Shown here one piece after another: positions 57,453 to 64,000 of a stretch of DNA of 64,000 bases. Within the stretch, counting starts at the first letter, position 1. The number at the start of each line of letters is the position of its first letter. The position numbers and the translations under genes were made by a program. The stretch is from Flammulina velutipes (Eukaryota > Basidiomycota > Agaricomycetes > Agaricales > Physalacriaceae): assembly GCA_011800155.1 (NCBI GenBank), contig CM022369.1, positions 3,472,001 to 3,536,000 of the forward strand. The letters run 5' to 3'. The notes below the pieces were generated by a model that saw nothing but the letters and a program-made list of their open reading frames with translations, was not told the origin of the DNA and did no database searches.

Positions 57453-57910
57453 GGAGAATCAGCCCTCGATTACGCGGTGAACATACCCCATGTTAGACAC
57501 GGTGCGTCGTCTTAGTATTTCCTTCGTCGTCAAAATTACCCAAACTTCATCATCAGTCGTCCTCGTTGTGCGGTGGATGCCTACAAAGCCTCTCGCTCTC
57601 GCTCCTCAGACCAAACTCCCTTTGAATCTTTGCCCCTATCAACCGTTGGCTTGCCCCTCTCACGCAGAGGGGTAATCGACCTCAATCTTCCGGCGGACGA
57701 AAAAGGAACGGCACGCGTCGTCGAAGAGAATGTCAAGTTCCAGGTCGAGAACTTATGCAAGGCTCCAACCATCGTTGGGTCTTGGCTGCCCTCCCGATCG
57801 ACGTCTTCGTTCACGGCTGGGTGTATGACATTGACAGTGATAGGCTTAGGGATTCGAAGATTACCTGTGGACGAGACTCATATTCTCCACGAATCCAGTA
57901 AATTTGCACC
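57453..57910 (+). pseudogene. Beta-carbonic anhydrase relic
   Basis: Order of pieces: ESALDYAVNIPHVRH (57455-57500), an intron (GTGCGT...CATCAG), then VDAYKASRSRSSDQTPFESL, VVEENVKFQVENLCKAPTI, and, one frame later, VFVHGWVYDIDS. The VxxNVxxQVxNL helix and the HGWVYD strand are typical of fungal beta-carbonic anhydrases, which interconvert CO2 and bicarbonate at a zinc site. The zinc-binding G-H-x-x-C loop between RHVVLV and VDAYKAS is absent, and at least one frameshift lies near 57800. The N-terminal zinc motif (CSDSR) is not found. It is therefore a dead copy, not an enzyme gene. Confidence 0.6.
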
Positions 57911-59470
57911 TCCAGTAACACTACTGGCCTAGTACATGTGTAACTTGGAAACAATCGTAACTTAGCACTAGCGAGACGAACGAAACCCTCGTCGAAATTT
58001 AAGTCCGACGTACGACGATATAAATGAATGTTTGGTTGACTCCTTAAGTCTCCCAAACGTAAACGTCGCATATCTTGATACAGAGATATACATTATGCGG
58101 GATAGTCTCACCAGTAACGTAAAGCAAACAACGAGTTTTGGTAACGACAAGAGAGGAGAGATGAAGGAAAGCATCTTCCGCAAACAAAATGTAGCAGGGG
58201 GTAGTTCAGAAATGCAAGGGTTCCCCATGCTCAGATACCTCTAAACTCATCACACATACCCTTCTCCATCAGCCGGCTTTCTGGAAGACGGGATGATCCT
58301 CTCCACCAACCCCACCAGCAACTTCGCCTCATGAGCATCCCATTGTCCGGCGTCTTCATCAACAAGAACAACACCCTCGTTCCAGCTCGAGGGGACAGTT
58401 GCGCAGAGCGTCAATGATCGCGCAGTTGTACGAGGTTATCGTCCTCGTTGGGGCCGCCTATTCCTCTGGAATCCATGCCTATGCCGCCACCCATCATCAG
58501 GTCAGGATGGACCCTCCAATGGCAGTAGCACACTTAGCGCACACCCAGTGTTTCAAGACACGTACGGCAGACGGGATGACTGTCTTGCCTTCAGCAAGTG
58601 CCTGTTCGTCGCCCAAGGACTGGACCCTGCGTCAATGAGGAATTGACGTGCACCATCTGGTTCGTCCTTGAACTTCTCCTTGAGGCCATTTGTGAGGCAT
58701 GCGATAGAAGCCAGAGTAGCCGTAGGAGAAGCAGGTGTCGTCGTCATCAGTGTCATCGTCATCGGTGCATATGTCGGTAATCCAGATGCTGCCGCCCAGG
58801 GTAGGTGGTGGTGATGGAAGCTACGAGCTGCATCCTTCTAGGGGACGGTGGCACCAACAAATAAGGCGGCGTGACTCTGACGATCGGCGGGTATCCTACA
58901 TTTGGAACCGCCTGCACACCGCCTACATATGGGCGAGCCTGCAGTTATTGTGTTTCGTTTGTTCCTGGGTGGTCAACAACAGATGATTGGCGCGCATGCA
59001 GGATCGGTAAAGCGCCAGATAATGCATAGTATACCGCGCGACCTGTATAATGTTAATGAGCATTTACCATTAACAAACCCTACACATCTGCCACTGTATG
59101 TATCAGCGCGCTTGAGGAGTTCTGGGACGTCAGTCAATCCTCTTCGGCAGATGGAGCGTTACCAGTTCACACCTATGATACCAAGTTTGAGCATGAATAA
59201 TTTCAACGGAACACGGAACCTTGATATGTTTTCTATGTGCCACCTCGTTCTTATAGTCACCGTCTTCATCTTCTATGTCGGGTGTATTTCCTCATACTAT
59301 GCAGTACCACCGAATAAAGCTCCACGCAGCATGGCAGAATGTCGTGGTGGTGGTAATTGGAAAGGGCCGGCAAATTCCGGCCAGACCTATCTCAACGTTC
59401 AACGTTCATCTGATGCTCACTTCGGAAACATTACGAACCATAAAAGTATCTCTACCAACTCCAAATGAAA
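57911..59470. other. No recognisable gene
   Basis: Open frames at 58399-58638 and 58902-59468 lack any family resemblance, clear splice structure or composition that would support them. A possible membrane stretch (MCHLVLIVTVFIFYVGCI, about 59240) stands alone. Confidence 0.4.
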
Positions 59471-59479
59471 GCCATGTAT

Positions 59480-61386
59480 TAACAAGTTCCCATCGCACAG
59501 GCTACAATTTTATCGGACACTACTAGTTCCAAAGAAATCGAATCCGCCTGCAATCTACTACTCTCCGAAGCGAACCCTACCTTTTCCATTTCTTTCTTCG
59601 AGAACACCATAAAACCCATCTTGAGACACCTCCTCAGCCCCTCACATTGTCCTGCCACCGGAGATAGCTCCGCTACCTGGTCCGACAGAATCCCAACATT
59701 CAGTTGCCTCTGTCGATTCATCTCTCGTGGGCCCCAGCGAACAGTCACCTTCAAAGGAACTATAGACGCTATACTTCCCTCCTTCATCACCTGGGCTACT
59801 TGCATTCTAGGATTGGATCCGAAAGAGTGTGATATAGACACACTGATTGACCTCTTCGATGCTCTAAATGCCATATCCACCCACATCCAATCACCAGCCT
59901 TGTTCGGCAAATATCCTCTGTTCGGCGCAACACTCGTAGCGGCCTACTTTCCTCGAATCACCGACCACACAGATCGTGTCTTCGTTGATGAAAAACCTTT
60001 CATTTCTTGGACTGGCCTATGTGGTGAAGTCTATGGGTATACGATAATATATCCGGGACTCAAACACCACCTGGCTGCCGTCGCGCCCAAGATCGCATCT
60101 TCGTCCATCGTCGCGCTCTCAACAGTCCTCACCACCACACCAACTTCCTTTCCCGTCATTGGACACATCTTGGACCGCATGGAATCCATAGTTACCCTGG
60201 ACGTGCACTGTCATGCACTCTTCGAGAATCGGATAATTTATTGGTGCATCCAAACCGTTCAGTCGGTGATACGTACCCACCAACGGGGTGATCTGGTGCC
60301 ACATGGGGTCCTCATAAAAACTACGCACTCTTGTCTCCGCATCCTCCACGAATGCACGAACACTCTAGGACAGCGCGCCATCAAGCAAGCCGCCTCTCTC
60401 AGTCTCTTTTCCACTCTCGCCAGACTCGAACATCTCGCATTCCAACACGAAGAACTAGCGACATCCATCTCAAGCATGCTTATCGTATTCACACCATTCC
60501 TTATCTACCCATCCATCCTGCGTCCCGCCGCTCGCTCGCTCCGACTAATCACCCCACAATGGCTAGGCGAGGAAAACAGCTTCTTTCATTTCGTGCGGGA
60601 GACATACAGGGCACGGTGTGAGTATGAAAGCCGGGGAGGTCGCATCTGCTGGAGTCTCGAAGTACGTTCATAATGACTTTCCACCAAGAAGGCTTTTCCA
60701 CTAACTTGCACCTTATTCAGTGCATGTACTATGATTATAGCCTTCCGAGACACGACAAGTCCCCTCAGTGCGCGGAATGTAGCCAACGCAGACACGTCAT
60801 GTACTGCAACGTCGAATGTCAAACAAGATCATGGCCGGCACATCGGAAAACCTGCAAGATGGCCCGGTTCCTCGTCAATAATGAGTTTGTCCAAGGTCCT
60901 TCCAGTTCCTGCTGTCCAGAATCAAGTTAACTAACTAACTGAACCAAAGACGACGACGCGAACCTCACCGTGAACCTCATCCCACTCCAAGCAAAAGAGA
61001 TGGAGTTCCTCTTCTTCCTCGCCACCAAAGCCCTCGAAGCGAACATCGATAGGATATTTTCGCATTTCATTGCTGCCGACCTCATTGCATATACGAACGT
61101 TAATGCATGTATCAGGTTCAGCCCCGTCCTTCCGACTGACGTCGTCTTCGAACCAGCAACGTCAATTGGGCTGTCGGCGCCGTCTGGACTGGGAGACATT
61201 CCCGTACATGTCCAGGTCCCAGTGTTATCCTCTGGTAAATCGACGATCTATGCGGGAGTGTTGCAGCTCCCTTTTCTTATGGGGTTGAGAGAAAGCACAG
61301 CGAATAGGAAGATCTCCCCTGTGCTCGTGAGGGCACGATCTAAGGTTATGGAGAATCCGATGGGAGGGTGGCGTCTCGAAATCTAA
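59480..61386 (+). CDS. MYND zinc-finger protein
   Basis: Three exons: from about 59480 to 60661, 60721-60895, 60950-61386 (TAA/TAG end at 61384-61386). The first frame opens after a stop at 59477-59479 with no ATG before its coding-like start (IESACNLLLSEANPTFS), so a short 5' exon is missing from this model. The first exon encodes about 390 mostly helical residues. Exon 2 carries the MYND finger: CMYYDYSLP, QCAECSQRRHVMYCNVECQ, SWPAHRKTCK, i.e. C-x2-C, C-x3-C, H-x3-C spacing for two zinc ions. Exon 3 (VNLIPLQAKEMEFLFFL) is a conserved-looking C-terminal domain. Such MYND proteins are numerous in Agaricomycetes, mostly without known function; MYND fingers bind proline-rich partners. Confidence 0.8.
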
Positions 61387-61495
61387 CTCCATACATATTC
61401 TCTAAGTTGAAGCTATGATTATTTGTATCTACATGCTACTCGTGATATTCTTGTACTGATAGCATGAAGCTAGCTCCGAAGGTCCTCCAAGTTCA

Positions 61496-62732
61496 TCATC
61501 CCCATCCCTCCGCTCTCAGTTTCTCCTCCTTCAATTTCGAAAGATCATTCACATGCTTTCTGATTTCTTCCGGAGTGAATCTCTTGCTAAGCAACCTCTC
61601 AACCTTTTGAAGATATGTCGCCATTTCTTTCTTGCCCTTTATTTTCAGCGGCCTGGCACCTCCCAGAGTAACCAGTCCATCATTTGACACATATCTAAAT
61701 CCAGCATTAATCTGGTTGGGCACCCAATAGTCACAGTCCCCGTCTGTCACCCAGCTGTCCAAGCTGTAGACCTTGATTCTGTGGCATACCGTAAGCTTCA
61801 ATAGAAAATATGGACTCGGAGAAGACATTGCTACACACTCAATTTTCTTCTCGGCTAGTCTTGTATGCATCTTTATCACACTGGCTTTACACCTTTCCAA
61901 CATATATTCCGCCACTTCCGCTGACTGCCAATCCAAGGCCCATTCACCTATGAACTTCAGCTCCGTGACACGTGGATCCCCATCTGCATACTTTTCGCCC
62001 AAGAAAAGGCCAGTTCGAGTAGGTCTATATACAACCATATAGTCCGATTTTATCACCCGACCACGGTGGTTCTGTTGCTCAACCGGTTCCTTCATCTCCC
62101 ACAAGAACCTGTTGCCTTTCATCTAGTAACACAATATCTCCATAAATCACTACAAAGAATCCCTAGGTAAGAAAACATACCTGATTCCAATACCACCCCT
62201 CTCTCATCAAAAGAGTCGGAAAACGATCACCAAGTTTCTTCGCCTTGAGCAAGTCGATAATCTTGAGGACAACCCGGCGTTCCGGATCGTCCGGGTCGAC
62301 GATGTAATACTTCCTGCTGAGTCCTTCCGGGTCGTTCCTACCTAGCTCCAGGGGATCTGCTTCCAGTAACACACTCTTGAAGCCATTGAGTCTCGCCTTT
62401 CCCCCCAACTCGTCAACATAATCAATCGAATGAATTTGGAATGAATATTGGGGAGGCGCCTCATCATCGTCAGCACCGGGCAGTGTCTCGTCGTCCTCAG
62501 GCAGTGAATCGTCGTCCTCGGACAATACCTCGTCATCCTTAGATTCGTCTTCAGGATCTGATGTATACGGAGGTGGCGGGCTGTCTACTCTGACATCTAA
62601 CAGTGACCCCGAGTCGAGGGTAGTACGGGCACTAACGGACAGATCATTCTCCAGCGGGCTGCATATATCATTCAATGCTAGGATAGTCATCCTGAATGTA
62701 TTGAGATACGTACTGTGCATTGACAGATCCAA
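61496..62732 (-). CDS. Two-exon protein of unknown function
   Basis: Exon 1 62732-62181, intron 62180-62123 (GTATGT...TACTAG, 58 nt), exon 2 62122-61496; about 390 aa. The start at 62732 is the first ATG (a second lies at 62720). The N-terminal part is acidic with a proline stretch (SPPPPYTSDPEDESKDDEVL and serial EDD repeats). The rest is an ordered alpha/beta-like domain (KYYIVDPDDPERRVVLKI, REGWYWNQ, DYMVVYRPTRTGLFLG, KFIGEWALDWQSAEVAEYML) and a basic coiled C-terminus (RKHVNDLSKLKEEKLRAEGW). No motif I recognise. It is convergent with the MYND gene, with 109 bp between their stops. Confidence 0.75.
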
Positions 62733-63699
62733 GACAGCGGAACACCATGGGGGCAGTAGACAAGGCTACCAGTAGCCCGACCCATGGCTTGCGAAGCGGC
62801 GCCAACATGAGAGTCGAAATGAAGAAGACGAAACCAGTCCAGCCGGATTATCAAATGAAGGATCTACAACGGATGTTAAATAGTACTATAGTGCACAGCA
62901 GCTGGGTCTTACGTGTTCTTAGGTATATCTCATCTAGAACCATCATATCACTGTTCACTAGTCAGTTACCTTATACCTCATAACGTAGTTGCGATGACAA
63001 CCAACATTGATAAGTACCATCGTTCTAGGACAAGTGGTTGCCCACAAGCAACTGTTGCTGGCAGATCAATATCGTGGAAATTTTCTCGAGGGGCTGTGGT
63101 TCGTGACCTTCGCTCGACGTATATCCTTGACGCTTGGGGGCTGTGGTTCACTGCTTTGTCGTTCTACTTACGATGCAGTGTCCGAATAGCGGTCTATGAG
63201 TGATCAACATAGATGTTCAGTAGCTGAGATACCATCAGATTTATCTCTAGTACATACATATATATTAGCTTGTCTTCAATACATATGGATTACGAACCAG
63301 CTCCCTCGCATACAGGCAAATCCTCATCTGCATCTGATACCCCAGTGGGCGGGAGATAAACAGTGTTAGGTTTCTCAAGCTAGATTTGACATCAGCGCAC
63401 ATATGCTTGCGATTAGCCTTGCACGTACCAGTGCCTCGTCGTTTGATCCTGTCATCGTGCCTGTCGGGTAAAATCACTCAGGTGCGGTGGTGAGAACCTC
63501 GAGCACTCCAGAGTAAGTACAGGTTGAATGCATGTGAAACATTCTACCCACAGCGAAGTAGACGACGGTGAAACACGGTGATGTCATAGACAGGTGAAAA
63601 TGTGTCCTGGTTGGGACGTGGGGGACGTTCCACGAACCCTCCATCGAAATGACCAGCGGCTGAATCTTGGGGGCTGGGACCGGGGATGAGAGGACTGCT
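62733..63699. other. Intergenic, nothing supported
   Basis: Several short frames on both strands, none with convincing splicing or similarity. Confidence 0.4.
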
Positions 63700-63724
63700 G
63701 CTCGAATGAGAATCAATTTCCATG

Positions 63725-64000
63725 TATCGCGTTAAAAGAAAAACTTACCGAACACAGAGAATCTGTCCGTCCGTCTACCGTGTTCGAGGAGTTCCTGGGG
63801 TATGTTCTCCTGTGTGCTTGTACTTTTTATGATGTTTGGATTTCCAAAGCCAGCGAAGGCTACCGATGCATTTGTTTGGAAACCAAGTTCGACATGCAAC
63901 AATGGGCGCAGCGATGGATGGATATAAAAGATGGTAGGCCAGAAACGATGTTGCCTCTGATTTCGCAGCTCGGGCGATTGATTGGCGCTAGCGAGCGTTC
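63725..64000 (+). CDS. Possible partial gene running off the window
   Basis: A plus-strand frame stays open from about 63725 to the last base and reads ESVRPSTVFEEFLGYVLLCA, then TFYDVWISKASEGYRC and KFDMQQWAQRWMDIKDG. Composition looks coding, but there is no start or splice evidence and no family resemblance. Confidence 0.3.

Overview
The window looks like nuclear DNA of a basidiomycete, most likely an Agaricomycete. Genes have many short GT-AG introns (about 45-75 nt), AT-rich transposon wreckage alternates with GC-richer genes, and several coding sequences match families known mainly from Agaricomycetes: a fungal TET/JBP-type dioxygenase, a DIRS-like reverse transcriptase, and the multi-exon family at 29.3-35.4 kb. 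No CRISPR, rRNA or bacterial feature is visible.

Layout. 1-2.06 kb: end of a Ty3/gypsy pol fused to an unrelated tail. 3.6-6.6 kb: a hAT transposase relic split by a 1.7-kb LTR-like insertion. 6.7-12.6 kb: almost purely non-coding transposons and MITEs. 13.2-15.8 kb: broken tyrosine recombinase and reverse transcriptase of a DIRS-like element. 15.8-22.6 kb: a gene cluster (cysteine-cluster protein, two unrecognised minus-strand genes, then a divergently placed TET/JBP-type gene). 22.8-27.5 kb: three related 1.45-kb DNA transposons, two of them inside a viroplasmin-domain gene. 27.5-35.4 kb: the intact part of that gene, a small tail-anchored paralogue, and a divergently transcribed gene cut in two by a foldback transposon. 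36.2-39.1 kb: a second copy of the foldback element. 39.1-45.1 kb: no recognisable gene. 45.1-53.1 kb: a 1.24-kb TIR element containing a nearly intact chromodomain Ty3/gypsy retrotransposon. 55.4-62.7 kb: ordinary host genes (COX5, kinase-like gene, carbonic anhydrase relic, MYND protein, one unknown).

Two DNA-transposon families can be defined from structure alone. Family P has termini CATC(A/T)GGAAA and 2-bp target duplications: six copies, 1.24-1.48 kb once a nested insertion is removed, with one insertion confirmed against an empty site. Family F is a foldback element with termini CACCCTATG and 7-bp duplications (two complete copies and two halves). Both are non-autonomous here; no transposase in the window can be assigned to them.

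Most transposon ORFs are broken by substitutions that look like C-to-T changes. All four substitutions between two near-identical family P copies, and three of five between the gypsy LTRs, are CpG to TpG/CpA changes. That suggests cytosine methylation of repeats in a genome that also carries a TET/JBP-like 5mC-oxidase homologue, although this copy has lost the usual co-substrate-binding arginine.
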